Shown: positions 25,875 to 34,720, counted from the stretch's first letter. The stretch is DNA of 64,000 nucleotides from Phycisphaerales bacterium (GCA_016716475.1 JADJWG010000001.1:1364001-1428000), one strand, 5' to 3'. Notes: generated from the letters alone by a model not told the origin. A program made the numbers and translations.

Positions 25875-27122
25875 TTACCGTACGGGCGGCCCCTCGTTGT
25901 TCCACACCGGATCACTCGCCTCGACGTTGATGGACAGCCCCAACAAACCGTCCCGCGCGGCACTCCGCGCCCGTACAATCTGCCCGCTGCCCTCATCCAA
26001 CCGCCAATAACCATGCAGCGTCGCTTCAAAGTCATCGATCCGGCGATCTTTACGTGCTGCCAGCTCCGCCGGGGTGCGAGCCGCGTTCCAATAGCGAATC
26101 TCGGCGAGTTGACCCGCGAATCCGACCCCCAGCGATAGACCGTCGATTACCGGCGCCGTGGCCACGGGCACCGAACCCAGTGCTACCGCGTCCACGTACA
26201 CCGTGTACGTGCCCTCAGCCGGAGGGTTGTCCGGGTCGCCGGTGTCTGCCACTGGCTCTCGCACGACCGCCACGTGCCGCCACGTATCCACCAGCGCGTG
26301 GTAAGGGAAGTCTGTCGTGCTGATACCCGTGCGCAGGCGCAAGCCGCCCCCGCCGGGCGCCACCTCCAGTGCCAACCCCGAGCCCAGGACCGCGATCGCG
26401 CCCCCGGCGCCCGCCGCCTTCACCCATGCCTCGAACGTCAGTGCGCGGCGGGGCTCGCCGGCCGGTAGATCGATCGGCAGTGTTGCAACCGCCGTGCCGC
26501 CAAATTGGAGTGAAGCTGTGCGCGCCCCGACCTCGATCGTGACGGCAGCCGTGCTCTCCAAACCACCTCCGCTCACGATCCGTACCGTGGCCGAAAACAC
26601 GCCCGCCCGCGTGTAGGTGTGTTGCGGCGCTACAGCCCGCGAGGTCGCCCCATCGCCGAAGTCCCAGTAATAGTCGAGAATACGATCTCCGAATGTCTCA
26701 CTGGCGGCGGCACTGAATGCCACGGTGAGCGGTATTGCGCCGCGCGTCGCGCTGACATCGATTCGCGCGCTCAGCCCCGCGCCTTCAATCCGAATTTCGC
26801 TGGTGGTCACCCCCCGCGCGCCAGTCGCATCCCGCACCTCAAGCCGCACGAGGTACCGCCCCGGCTGCTCAAACGTGTGCGTCGTGGTGACACCCTCGGC
26901 CGTGCCCCCATCCCGAAAGTCCCAGGCATACTCGAGCACGCCGCTATTGCGGGAAGTGGACTGTGCCCCCGTGAAATACACCGTCAGCGGGGCTGGCCCG
27001 CGCGTCGCGGAGGCCGCGATCCGGGCCTGCACCGGACCCGTTTGGGTCGCGTCGCCCAGATTCCCCGGGCAGCCACCCAGCACAAACCCCACCACGCACC
27101 CGCACAACACCATGTGCTTCAC
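25875..27122 (-). CDS. Exported lipoprotein with two PKD domains and a LamG-like domain
   Basis: This 415-aa protein has a lipoprotein signal ending at GGC (residues 16-18). Two PKD-type Ig domains follow (about 30-115 and 118-200), each with the YAWDFRDGG or YYWDFGDGA core. A concanavalin/LamG-type domain covers about 205-400 (FEAWVKAAG, then DTWRHVAVVRE and LAEIRYWNAARTPAEL). Such proteins bind surface glycans or proteins outside the cell. A TATAAT lies 50 bases upstream. It diverges from the next gene. Confidence 0.82.
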   Translation of the reverse strand: MKHMVLCGCVVGFVLGGCPGNLGDATQTGPVQARIAASATRGPAPLTVYFTGAQSTSRNSGVLEYAWDFRDGGTAEGVTTTHTFEQPGRYLVRLEVRDATGARGVTTSEIRIEGAGLSARIDVSATRGAIPLTVAFSAAASETFGDRILDYYWDFGDGATSRAVAPQHTYTRAGVFSATVRIVSGGGLESTAAVTIEVGARTASLQFGGTAVATLPIDLPAGEPRRALTFEAWVKAAGAGGAIAVLGSGLALEVAPGGGGLRLRTGISTTDFPYHALVDTWRHVAVVREPVADTGDPDNPPAEGTYTVYVDAVALGSVPVATAPVIDGLSLGVGFAGQLAEIRYWNAARTPAELAARKDRRIDDFEATLHGYWRLDEGSGQIVRARSAARDGLLGLSINVEASDPVWNNEGPPVR

Positions 27123-27173
27123 GTGACACTCCTCACCCAGGCGGCGGACACGGCCGTCAGCACCGTCAGAGCC

Positions 27174-27179
27174 ATTATA
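27174..27179 (-). promoter_or_regulatory. Possible -10 element for the PKD/LamG lipoprotein gene
   Basis: A perfect TATAAT on the minus strand lies 51 bases upstream of the gene starting at 27122. No convincing -35 hexamer is present at 16-18 bases. The rest of the 27123-27304 divergent region shows no gene. Confidence 0.35.
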
Positions 27180-27304
27180 CGAGTGCGTACGTGTCCGGCT
27201 ACGCGCATCACATACCGGTCGCCGATCCGTCGTTCATCCGATACGATGGCTGCGCCGTGGGAGGGTGGATGCTGACAGGCGCTGCGTTCAAGGAGTGTTT
27301 CGCG

Positions 27305-29734
27305 ATGCGGAAACTGGTCTTTCTCCTCCTCGTGCTCGGGATGGGTTTGCCCACACTGCAGGCCCAGGACACCCTGCGGGTGAAGAACCTGAAGGTACTC
27401 GCGGCCGTCTACCGCGGCGCCCCGGACGATGAGAAACGCATGGCGGACCACGATGTGGAGGCGTGTCGCCGCGGCTTCGAACTCGCCCGACTTTTCTATT
27501 TCCGCAACAGCCGGGCGCGTCTGAACATCGAGCTCGACTGGAAGATATTCGATGAGTCCGCCCCCGAGACAGCCGAGAACGGCGGTCCGACCATGCGCTT
27601 GATCGAGGAACAACTCCGCGCCCACGGCGTGCAGGACGGCGATTACGACGGCCTCATCGCGACAGGGATCGGGCTGAAGGGCAACTGGGGCGGGTTCCGC
27701 GTCCTCGGCGGCGCCGGTGGCTGCTTCGGCATCGGTGGCTTCTCGGGTGTCGGCTATCCGGAGTATGACGCCGATACCGGCTACGGCTGGGCATGGATCT
27801 TCGCACACGAGTTTCAGCACGCCCTCGACCTCGTGATCGTCGAACACTCCGGCTTGAAGATGTTGCACTCCCATCCCTACGTGGATCGCCTCGAGCCGCA
27901 CTTTCGCGGTTACTACCTCGGGGGCGAGCACTGGGACTGGATCGCCGTCACGCTGCGCGAGTTCGACGATTACCTTTCCATCCGGGGCCTGCGCAACGAG
28001 TTTCTGGAGGTGGTCGACGCCGATGGCGATGGACTGCCTGATGATGATGCCCGCCTGCCCATGGACGAACGGCGCTTCGGCAGCGACCCGACCAAGAAGG
28101 ACACCGACGGGGACGGGCTCGACGATCTCGGCGAATTCACCGCCGGGCGCTACGCCGGCAGCGATCCCACCCGCCCCGATACCGATGGTGATGGCCTCAC
28201 GGACGATGTCGATCCCTACCCGCTGGTGGCCATCCGCCCGAACGTCACGTACCTCGCTCCCGCTACGCCGGCCGCAGAACAGCATGGCGCACTGCTGCTG
28301 GATTCCGTTTTCGCCCGCAACGACGCAGGTGGCGACATCCAGGTTTACGCCGGTTGGAACGAAGATCTGCTGCGGCTCTGGTTCATCGCCCCACGCACGT
28401 TCAGCGTCGAGATCAAGATCGACGGCAGCGCCGCCAACGGCTTCTGGGAAGGTGGCGATACCTATGTTTTCCGGGCCAGGGACGGCGAGGTCCGCTTCAC
28501 CGGCCTGAGTCTGCGCGGCGATGTCCCCGGGGCCACGGCCGTCGCTGTGCCACCGCACCAGGGCGATGGCTATGTGCTCGACGTCACCATTCCCGCCGCA
28601 CTCGGACAAGGCGGCAGCAAAGAGTTGAACTACGGTGGTGCGCGCGAGCTGGCCGACGTGGCCGACGGGCTCACGCTGGTGACCGGCCGCAGCATCGGCT
28701 TCAACTTCATCATGAAGTTTGACGACGGCACGGAGGCCGCACTCACTCCTCATCACACGATGTTCGCCAGTCGTCTTGTGAAACCCGCCACAGCCCCTGA
28801 GCGCATTCTGCTGCGCGGACCGGCACTCACCAACGCGGCAGCGCCCGCGGTCGACGTACTCGGCGTACACTCGACGACCCGCGTGCAAGTCCTGCTGGCC
28901 GAGGAGGTGGTCGGTGCCCGCGTCGGCCCGGGGCCCGTCCTGCTCGTCACACCGGCACTGGCGCAGGATGGCACGTACACGCTGCGCGCCCGCGTGGCAA
29001 CGCCCGACGGTACGCCGACCGCGATCCAGAGCGCGCCGCTTCAACTGACGCTCGATCGGACGGCCGCAGCCCCCGTACTTGAGTGGGAGTCCGACGTCCT
29101 GGTCGCCACCTGCGAGCCAAGAGCAGAACTGGAGGTGTGGTGGGGACTCGACGGCGCCCCCGTGGCCCCCATCGCCGGCGCCCGCGCGGACGATGAGGGG
29201 CGCGCCACCGTCGCATTCCCCGACCCGCGCCTCCCCGGCTGGACCTTGACCGGTTATCGCGGAGTGGCCTTTGAACAACAGGTCTACGTGGAGGCCTGGC
29301 CCGAGATCAACCGCCTTTGGCGCGGCGGCGTGCCCGATGCACGCCTGCCAAACGACGGGTTCTCCTATCGTGCCGCCGCACTGCTGCCGATCACCGAGGC
29401 CGGACTCTACACCTTCGAACTCCACACGGACGATGGTTCGCGGCTCTATCTCAACGACGAACTCGTCGTGGACCACTGGGGGCAACACGGCATGTCTACA
29501 AAGCTCGGTCGCGTGCGGCTCGAATCCGGGCTGCACCGCCTGCGAGTCGATTACTACGAACTGGACGGCTGGGCCGGATTCCAGGTCCGCTACGCACCGC
29601 CTAGTGGCAAACTGACCACGGCCATCCCGGTCGTGCGAACACCACTGCCCCTGAACCAGGTTGAGCTGTACGCCGTGCAGGTCGATTCGCTTGGCAACCG
29701 TTCACCCTTTGTGGGGCCATGGCGATCGGAGTAA
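27305..29734 (+). CDS. Exported metalloprotease-like protein with calcium-binding repeats and PA14
   Basis: This 809-aa protein starts with a signal peptide ending at LQAQ (residue 21). A domain of about 210 residues contains AHEFQHALD with HExxH at residues 168-172, the zinc site of gluzincin-like proteases. A stretch rich in D-x-D-x-D-G (about 240-310: DADGDGLPDDD, DTDGDGLDD, DTDGDGLTDD) resembles thrombospondin type 3 calcium repeats. The C-terminal part has a PA14 domain at about 675-780 (HTDDGSRLYLNDELVVDHWG). AAGGAG upstream supports the ATG at 27305. Protease activity is a prediction from HExxH only; the third zinc ligand was not identified. Confidence 0.75.
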   Translation: MRKLVFLLLVLGMGLPTLQAQDTLRVKNLKVLAAVYRGAPDDEKRMADHDVEACRRGFELARLFYFRNSRARLNIELDWKIFDESAPETAENGGPTMRLIEEQLRAHGVQDGDYDGLIATGIGLKGNWGGFRVLGGAGGCFGIGGFSGVGYPEYDADTGYGWAWIFAHEFQHALDLVIVEHSGLKMLHSHPYVDRLEPHFRGYYLGGEHWDWIAVTLREFDDYLSIRGLRNEFLEVVDADGDGLPDDDARLPMDERRFGSDPTKKDTDGDGLDDLGEFTAGRYAGSDPTRPDTDGDGLTDDVDPYPLVAIRPNVTYLAPATPAAEQHGALLLDSVFARNDAGGDIQVYAGWNEDLLRLWFIAPRTFSVEIKIDGSAANGFWEGGDTYVFRARDGEVRFTGLSLRGDVPGATAVAVPPHQGDGYVLDVTIPAALGQGGSKELNYGGARELADVADGLTLVTGRSIGFNFIMKFDDGTEAALTPHHTMFASRLVKPATAPERILLRGPALTNAAAPAVDVLGVHSTTRVQVLLAEEVVGARVGPGPVLLVTPALAQDGTYTLRARVATPDGTPTAIQSAPLQLTLDRTAAAPVLEWESDVLVATCEPRAELEVWWGLDGAPVAPIAGARADDEGRATVAFPDPRLPGWTLTGYRGVAFEQQVYVEAWPEINRLWRGGVPDARLPNDGFSYRAAALLPITEAGLYTFELHTDDGSRLYLNDELVVDHWGQHGMSTKLGRVRLESGLHRLRVDYYELDGWAGFQVRYAPPSGKLTTAIPVVRTPLPLNQVELYAVQVDSLGNRSPFVGPWRSE

Positions 29735-29808
29735 GCCCCGGCGCGGTCGCCGGCAGAGGAACAAGAACGATGTCCGCGTGGTTGCAGTGCTCCGGAGAAC
29801 ACACCGCT

Positions 29809-29838
29809 CGGACATCCGGGACACGAGACGGCTAAAAT
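29809..29838 (+). promoter_or_regulatory. Probable promoter of tRNA-Arg
   Basis: TAAAAT (29833-29838, five of six) lies 18 bases after CGGACA (29809-29814, four of six). Transcription would start near 29845. The leader then contains an 8-bp perfect hairpin (29852-29859 with 29864-29871) before the tRNA. The -10 overlaps the stop codon of the integrase frame on the other strand. Confidence 0.45.
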
Positions 29839-31370
29839 CACCGGGTAATCACACCAGATTCAGATCTGGTGGTGCCGTCGCCGGTGATGCGCCCGTAGCT
29901 CAGCTGGATAGAGCAGCGGCCTTCTAAGTCGCAGGTCGGTGGTTCGAGTCCACCCGGGCGCGCTTCGGAATTGTCGTGCACTCCCGCGCATTTTCGTGAA
30001 ACGTCTAGGCGTTTTTGCCGATTGTCGCCAGCGCTACATTGTGTCGCCGTACGCGCGAGCTTGTGCGCCGTCGCGCGACGAAACGCGCCCCTACCGTCGG
30101 AACTACTGGCGGCATGGTCCGGCCTCGAATCTTCCGTTCCGGTCGCCTGAAGCCGCTCGGATTCCAGCGTCGGCCGGTTCAAGTCCGGCAGTACGTCGAG
30201 TCCGGCCGCGAGGTCCGTCACGCCCAACCGCGAGTAGACGTTCAGCGTGAGCTTGGGATCGGAGTGCCGCGCGAGGGTTTGCGCCGTCCGCACGTTCACG
30301 CCGCCGCGCACCAGCTCCGTGATAAACGTCACCCGCAGTCCGTGAAAATCGGCCAGTCGGCCCGCGGCGTCCTGATCGGCCAGGAAGCCCGCTTGCCACG
30401 CCTCGCGCGTCGCCTTGCCGCCGCCCGTCTCGCGAAACCACGCCCACCGCGCCCGGCGCAGGTCCAGCCGCAGCATGTGTGCGGAGCGTTGCGCCCACGT
30501 TCCAGGGAACGCCGCCGCGCGGGCCGGCTTTCCGTCGAGCCACGTCCGCAGCGTGTCGGCCAGGTCGTGCCGAATCGGTTGCAGTGTCTCGCGTCGATTC
30601 TTCGCCGAGCCAGCCACGAGCAGCACCGCCGGCCGGTCGCCGTCGAGCCGGAAATCTGACACGCGCAGCCGCGCGAGCTCGCCAGCACGGAAGCCGGTGC
30701 CGTGTGCCGTCCGATACAGCGCCGCGCGGCCGTGTCCGCTCAGGCCGCGGAAATCGGCGCCGTGCTCGGCCGCTTCGATGATGCGCCGCGCTTCTTCGGT
30801 CGTGAACGCTCGCCGCTCATATCGCTTGTCGGCGTCGAATCGCAAGCCGCGCAGGTGCGCGAGCGGATTCTCTCGCGTGAGCCGCTCGCGGTGCGCCCAC
30901 CGCGTGAATTGTCGGGACGCTCGCAGGTAGTGATGAGCCGTCTGGAGAGCCATGCCGCCGGCCACGAGCCCGCCAACAGCGGTTTGAACCGCGGCCGCCG
31001 CCACGTCTGCGAAGCGCTCGCAGCCGAGCTTGTCGATCAGCACGCCGCGAGCACGTACGCCGAGTGTCCGCACCGTTTTCTCGGCAATGCCGCCCGCTCG
31101 CAGCGAATCAAGCCACCGGTCGATATGCACTCGAAGCGCAATCCGGCCGGCACTCGCGAAGCGTTCCGCCGTCTCGTCGATGATGCCGCGGCGCCTCAGA
31201 GCTTCGTCAGATATCCACTTCTGAAGGATTCGCTCGGCGTCCTTCCGGTCGCGCGTACCCGTGGAACGCTCCGGCCGCGAACTATCCGCCGCCGTCCACC
31301 GGCCGTACCACACGCCGCCGGCCTTTCGGCGATAGAGCGAACCGGCGTGCTTTCCGCGTTGCTTCGCCAT
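29838..31370 (-). CDS. int: Tyrosine recombinase integrase whose C-terminus runs through the att core
   Basis: In the integrated state this is a 510-aa integrase. A SAM-like core-binding domain lies at about 75-170 and the catalytic domain at about 185-395. Catalytic residues are visible: Arg228 in GTGFRAGEL, HGLR with His343 and Arg346, His369 in LARHSD, and nucleophile Tyr379 in LTLNVYSR. The frame then enters the att core in antisense: residues up to Ser487 come from core DNA, including the GGLEPPTC segment. The last 23 residues are chromosomal DNA antisense to the tRNA 5' half and leader. In the excised circle the same frame would continue into 37301-37113 for 62 other residues (549 aa in total). 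Confidence 0.92.
   Translation of the reverse strand: MAKQRGKHAGSLYRRKAGGVWYGRWTAADSSRPERSTGTRDRKDAERILQKWISDEALRRRGIIDETAERFASAGRIALRVHIDRWLDSLRAGGIAEKTVRTLGVRARGVLIDKLGCERFADVAAAAVQTAVGGLVAGGMALQTAHHYLRASRQFTRWAHRERLTRENPLAHLRGLRFDADKRYERRAFTTEEARRIIEAAEHGADFRGLSGHGRAALYRTAHGTGFRAGELARLRVSDFRLDGDRPAVLLVAGSAKNRRETLQPIRHDLADTLRTWLDGKPARAAAFPGTWAQRSAHMLRLDLRRARWAWFRETGGGKATREAWQAGFLADQDAAGRLADFHGLRVTFITELVRGGVNVRTAQTLARHSDPKLTLNVYSRLGVTDLAAGLDVLPDLNRPTLESERLQATGTEDSRPDHAASSSDGRGAFRRATAHKLARTATQCSAGDNRQKRLDVSRKCAGVHDNSEARPGGLEPPTCDLEGRCSIQLSYGRITGDGTTRSESGVITR
29889..29962 (+). tRNA. tRNA-Arg (anticodon UCU), integration target
   Basis: This is a 74-base cloverleaf: acceptor GCGCCCG with CGGGCGC and discriminator G, D-arm GCTCAGCTGGATAGAGC, anticodon loop CTTCTAA (TCT at 34-36) and T-loop TTCGAGT. 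CCA is not encoded. The mobile element starts inside it: from 29910 onward the sequence is the att core, so the 3' two thirds of this tRNA are restored by element-carried DNA and the tRNA stays intact. Confidence 0.95.
29910..29970. repeat. attL core (61-bp direct repeat, left copy)
   Basis: It covers the tRNA-Arg from the D-arm (AGAGCAGC) through the 3' end and eight bases beyond (CTTCGGAA). It is identical base for base to 37302-37362. The flanking bases differ on both sides (T versus G on the left, T versus A on the right), which fixes the ends. It also encodes residues within the last 45 of the integrase on the opposite strand. Confidence 0.93.
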
Positions 31371-31376
31371 GTTGTG

Positions 31377-31634
31377 CTATCCTCCGTCGCGTTTCCGCGG
31401 CGTCTGCCGCGTTTTTCGGCCTCGTGCCTTGCCGACACCCTTGGAAGCCGTCCGCGTTGAACCTAGGGCCGTTTCCGGCCGTTTTTCGGCCATACGTGCA
31501 CCGTCGCGCACCGCCACCAGAGCCAAGCCGAGCGCGTCCATGAGCTTATCAGCGCGCGGCACCGTGCCGCGCGGCGGGGCGGCCGTCAAGCCGGGATTCT
31601 TTTTCCCCACACCCCGCGCGGGATGCGTCAGCAT
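31377..31634 (-). CDS. Possible small basic protein upstream of int
   Basis: An 85-aa frame starts at an ATG at 31634 and ends six bases before the integrase start. The product is very basic at the C-terminus (GKARGRKTRQTPRKRDGG) with a short hydrophobic helix (MDALGLALVAVRDG). No family is recognised, and the composition could be a by-product of GC-rich DNA. Its tight spacing to int is the main support. The frame is open up to 31730, but that part crosses the palindrome cluster. Confidence 0.35.
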   Translation of the reverse strand: MLTHPARGVGKKNPGLTAAPPRGTVPRADKLMDALGLALVAVRDGARMAEKRPETALGSTRTASKGVGKARGRKTRQTPRKRDGG

Positions 31635-31654
31635 GTAACCCCGCGGGTGTATGT

Positions 31655-31742
31655 GTACCCGTAGGGTACTGTGATACCGGCACCGCCGTGCCGTAGTGAG
31701 CGGCACCCCGGTGCCGGTTGTAAGCGGCACGGCGGTGCCGGT
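31655..31742. repeat. Compound palindrome cluster downstream of the winged-helix gene
   Basis: Three dyads lie in 88 bases. GTACCC-GTA-GGGTAC covers 31655-31669. An 18-base arm ACCGGCACCGCCGTGCCG (31676-31693) is perfectly inverted at 31725-31742. Between those arms sits a second palindrome, CGGCACC-CC-GGTGCCG (31701-31716). The CGGCACC/GGTGCCG unit thus occurs repeatedly in both orientations. It starts at the stop codon of the winged-helix gene and lacks a T-tract. It could be a replication origin, a protein-binding array or a non-canonical terminator. Confidence 0.75.
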
Positions 31743-32173
31743 TATGGTGCCACCCCGGACGGCATCAGTAAGCGATAAACACTTGGGCCGCTGGCCAGTG
31801 TGCCGCGCTTCACCCGGTCGATAAGCCCTCGGTCCCGAAGCCGCCGAAGCGCTTGGCGTACCGCCCGATCGGCGTATCCCGTCCGGCGCGCCAAGTCAGA
31901 TACCGCGGCCGTCGCGGTCCCGTCACGCTGGCCGTGCCGATAGAGCACCAGCCATACCGCCGCGGCCACCGCCCCCAACCGGGCAAGCTCGCAATCGACA
32001 AACCCATTGAGCAGTGCAAACCGCCGCCGCACAGCGCCGCCGCCCCCGCGGGGTTTTCGCTTCAGGTGTTGCTCGGCATCCGTCGGAGCGCGCCCGTTGC
32101 GGTGTGCGGGCCGCTCGCCCAGGTCCATCGGCCGGAGCACTTCGCCGGGGGGGATGATGCGCGGGTCGATCAT
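31742..32173 (-). CDS. Winged-helix DNA-binding protein of the element
   Basis: This 143-aa protein has a winged-helix domain at about residues 60-140: a first helix GAVAAAVWLVLYRHG, then VSDLARRTGYADRAVRQALRRLRDRGLIDRV with recognition helix and wing. This resembles MarR/phage replication-initiator type domains. The first 50 residues are basic and unstructured. The start overlaps the helicase gene by four bases (ATGA). The position after primase and helicase genes and before a palindrome cluster suggests a role in replication initiation or control, which is inference. Confidence 0.75.
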   Translation of the reverse strand: MIDPRIIPPGEVLRPMDLGERPAHRNGRAPTDAEQHLKRKPRGGGGAVRRRFALLNGFVDCELARLGAVAAAVWLVLYRHGQRDGTATAAVSDLARRTGYADRAVRQALRRLRDRGLIDRVKRGTLASGPSVYRLLMPSGVAP

Positions 32174-33111
32174 TCATCGCCCCCGTCATCGTCCGCCGCC
32201 GCGGGCGTCGAGCCCCACAACGCCCGCAGCGATGCCGTGAGCTTGCCGCGGTCCGCCGGCGTTGCCGGCTCCGGCTCGGTCGGGCGGAACGATTGAATGC
32301 GCCGCTCGAAACACAAGTTCACGTCCACCGGCTCGCCGTGCCGGTGTTTCAGGCAGCGCAGCGTCACAGCTTCGGGATCGTCGCAGCCCGGCACCAACAC
32401 GTAAGCGGTGTCGGCCCCGTATTCAAGCTCCGAGCTTTCACGGAAGCTCGCCAGGCTCAGCCCGTCGGCCGCGTAGGATGAACGCCCGCGCTTGTCTTTC
32501 GTCCGCGCCACCGCGGACACCGCCAGCACCGCACAGCCGGCGTCCGCGAACTGACGTAGGTAGTCCATCAAGGCATCGACCGAACCGCGCTTGTCGGCGT
32601 GCTCGCCCGGCGGTCGGATGCGTTGTAGATAGTCAAGCGTCAGCAAAACACCGCCGAAGTCATCGGCCGTTGCGGCGATATTGCCCAGGTCGAACGGCGG
32701 CGCGACGAACGCCAGCCGGTCGGCCACGGATTCAAGCGTCGCAAGCCCGCGGTCGATACGGTCGGCGTGCTCGGCGCCGAGCTTGCGCTTGGCGATTGCG
32801 TCGAGCGGAACGCCAGACAGCCGGGCAAGCTGACGGTCCAGAAGCACGGCCGCGGACATTTCGACATTCGCGACCACGGCCCGCAGCGTCGGCGCCGCCC
32901 GCAGCGCGTCGATTACTAATTGCATCGACAGCGCTGTTTTCCCGCCCCCCGGCAAGCCGCCAACCAGCACCACACGCCCCGGCCCGATTTCGACGGTAGC
33001 AAGTGCGCCAGTGCCGACCGCGTACAGCGGCGGCGCGGCCCCGCTGAACAGCGCGTCGCGCCACGCATCGAACACGTCGGCCGCAGTTTGGTATTTCGGC
33101 GTCGCGGTCAC
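32170..33111 (-). CDS. DnaB-type replicative helicase core (RecA-fold ATPase)
   Basis: This 313-aa protein has Walker A GGLPGGGKT at residues 51-59 and Walker B LLTLDYLQRI. An AVLAVSAVART sensor-like strand and a C-terminal ESSELEYGADTAYVLVP segment match the DnaB C-terminal domain. The DnaB N-terminal primase-interaction domain is missing, so it is a helicase-domain-only form. I chose the GTG start at 33111 because it gives a GTGA overlap with the primase stop; a start at 33135 would overlap by 28 bases. It probably unwinds DNA for the adjacent primase. Confidence 0.85.
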   Translation of the reverse strand: MTATPKYQTAADVFDAWRDALFSGAAPPLYAVGTGALATVEIGPGRVVLVGGLPGGGKTALSMQLVIDALRAAPTLRAVVANVEMSAAVLLDRQLARLSGVPLDAIAKRKLGAEHADRIDRGLATLESVADRLAFVAPPFDLGNIAATADDFGGVLLTLDYLQRIRPPGEHADKRGSVDALMDYLRQFADAGCAVLAVSAVARTKDKRGRSSYAADGLSLASFRESSELEYGADTAYVLVPGCDDPEAVTLRCLKHRHGEPVDVNLCFERRIQSFRPTEPEPATPADRGKLTASLRALWGSTPAAADDDGGDE

Positions 33112-34232
33112 GCCGCACCCCCTTCCGCGGGCCATGCCGAAGTGTCAGCCGGCGCCGACTGCACGTTGATTACTTCACCGTTGAACACGTCGCACGCTTC
33201 GCGCACGCCCGGTTGCATCGACGCCCAGCCGTTTTCAACAGCCCGGCGCACGTCCGCCGGGGGCAAGCCGCAATCGAGCGCGGATTCTTCCAGCAGCGAG
33301 AAGCACAGCGGCAGCGGGGCCCCCAGCTCGGCTAGGTTTGCCGCCGCGCTGTAGCACAGCCGATGCCGCCCCGCGCCCCGTTGTCGGTTTTCATCGCCCG
33401 CGCCGATTGCACCGGGCGCGGCGCCGTTGCGGATGAAGTCCAGCGTCAGCTTGTTCAGCTTCGTCGTGCCGTCCCCGTCCGTCACCGCGGCGCGGCGCTG
33501 GGCCGCCGCTTCGGTCTGCTCCCGCACTTGCCCCGCGGCGGTATCCCAGTGCGCCACGAGAAAGTCGGCGCTGTCGGCCGGCACGTCGGGCAGATCGAAC
33601 GGCGCCGGTTTCTCGGCCCGGTCCAGAATTGCCGCGGCGCTTAGGTGCATCAGCTCATCCGTCGTGAGCCGCACCTTGTGCCGACCGGTTCCAGGATGCC
33701 GGGAGTTCGGCCCCCGGAAAGCGCGTACTTTGTCATACACGCCTGCGTCGATAATCACGGCCGCGGCTTCGGCGATTGTCTCGGCCAGTCGCCGCGCGAC
33801 CCGGTGAAAGTCCGTGCTCGGGGCCGGCGCCCACAACGCCGCCGGGATGCCTGCATGGAAGCCCTTTGCGCCCGAGTAGAACCATAATTGCGCCGCGTCA
33901 TCGACGCCATAGCGGTCCGACAACGCAACTGCGAGCTTGCGGGCATCCTGAAGCGCCGCGTCAATGCCGCCGGCGGTCGGCGCGCGGTCAATGTCGAACC
34001 ACAACCACGGCGCCCAGCACGCCCCCGCGAAGCCCCGCGTCGAACCAGTGTTGCGCAGGTGCTCCGCGAAGTCACCGCCGAATGTGAACGCCGACAAGTA
34101 AGCTTCGGATTCAACGCGGGCGCGCGGGTCGCACTCGGCGTATGCCTGGAACGCGGCGGACCAGTCCACAAGCCGGCGCTCGGCCGAGCACGGGCCGACG
34201 ATACGGTAGCCGTGTCGCATGGGGCCGTTCAT
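33108..34232 (-). CDS. Archaeo-eukaryotic-type primase (AEP superfamily)
   Basis: This 374-aa protein shows the three AEP motifs. Motif I is LWFDID with Asp80 and Asp82, motif II is SGAKGFH (120-126), and motif III is VIIDAG (Asp162). A FRGPNSRHPGTGRHKV stretch follows, the usual RxxNSRHPxTG signature after motif III. Residues 260-350 form a helical C-terminal region, possibly a PriCT-like domain (LCYSAAANLAELG, then PPADVRRAVENGW). It makes primers on the excised element. It overlaps both neighbours by four bases. Confidence 0.85.
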   Translation of the reverse strand: MNGPMRHGYRIVGPCSAERRLVDWSAAFQAYAECDPRARVESEAYLSAFTFGGDFAEHLRNTGSTRGFAGACWAPWLWFDIDRAPTAGGIDAALQDARKLAVALSDRYGVDDAAQLWFYSGAKGFHAGIPAALWAPAPSTDFHRVARRLAETIAEAAAVIIDAGVYDKVRAFRGPNSRHPGTGRHKVRLTTDELMHLSAAAILDRAEKPAPFDLPDVPADSADFLVAHWDTAAGQVREQTEAAAQRRAAVTDGDGTTKLNKLTLDFIRNGAAPGAIGAGDENRQRGAGRHRLCYSAAANLAELGAPLPLCFSLLEESALDCGLPPADVRRAVENGWASMQPGVREACDVFNGEVINVQSAPADTSAWPAEGGAA

Positions 34233-34720
34233 TTCGCACCACCTTCCGACGTAGCGGCGCCCGGCGCGAAGTCCGGGTCTGCGGTCGGGTCGGCGTCGAT
34301 GCCGATTACGTCGAAGCCGCGGACGCGGTTGTACTCGGCGCCGCCATCGTCGCGCCGCAGGGCGAGCTTCACCGTGCAGCGGATGCCCGCCGGAAGCGGC
34401 TGTTCAAGCTGTTCGATCGAAGTCACGCCGAGCTTGCCCAAGTCGCGCTTGCTCATGGGCAACGCCGCCGGCGTCAACCAAAGGTCATGCCAGAATTGCC
34501 GGCCGGCGTGCTCACCTTCCAGCACGCGGAAGGCGAGCTTGTAGCCGGGCGTGCCGCTCTTGGCGTTGAAAAGCTCCCCGCTCAGCACGCGGGCCGTGTA
34601 CGTCGCCGGTGGCAGCGGGGCGAAGTCGGCCGCGGCTTCCGTGCGGTCCCACGCGTCGCGCAAGTTTCCGCTCTGACCGCTGGCAAGAATGTCAGAAAGT
34701 TTTCTGCCATTATTTGTCAT
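34229..34720 (-). CDS. DUF669-like phage protein
   Basis: This 163-aa protein resembles the DUF669 family of phage and plasmid replication modules: LPPATYTARVLSGELFNAKSGTPGYKLAFRVLEGEHAGR, with the middle read as two strands, then FWHDLWLT and SKRDLGKLGV. Members are often next to primase/helicase genes and may bind single-stranded DNA. It overlaps the primase gene by four bases and the AlpA-like gene by 11 bases, all in one transcription unit. Confidence 0.72.
   Translation of the reverse strand: MTNNGRKLSDILASGQSGNLRDAWDRTEAAADFAPLPPATYTARVLSGELFNAKSGTPGYKLAFRVLEGEHAGRQFWHDLWLTPAALPMSKRDLGKLGVTSIEQLEQPLPAGIRCTVKLALRRDDGGAEYNRVRGFDVIGIDADPTADPDFAPGAATSEGGAK

Noticed and set aside
27119..29536. 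805-codon frame on the minus strand opposite the HExxH/PA14 gene
   Set aside because: Antisense to a gene with signal peptide and clear domains; its own product shows no motif.
29838..31370. Interrupted or frameshifted integrase gene
   Set aside because: The catalytic residues are all present and the frame is continuous. The odd tail is explained by the att core lying in the frame, not by mutation.
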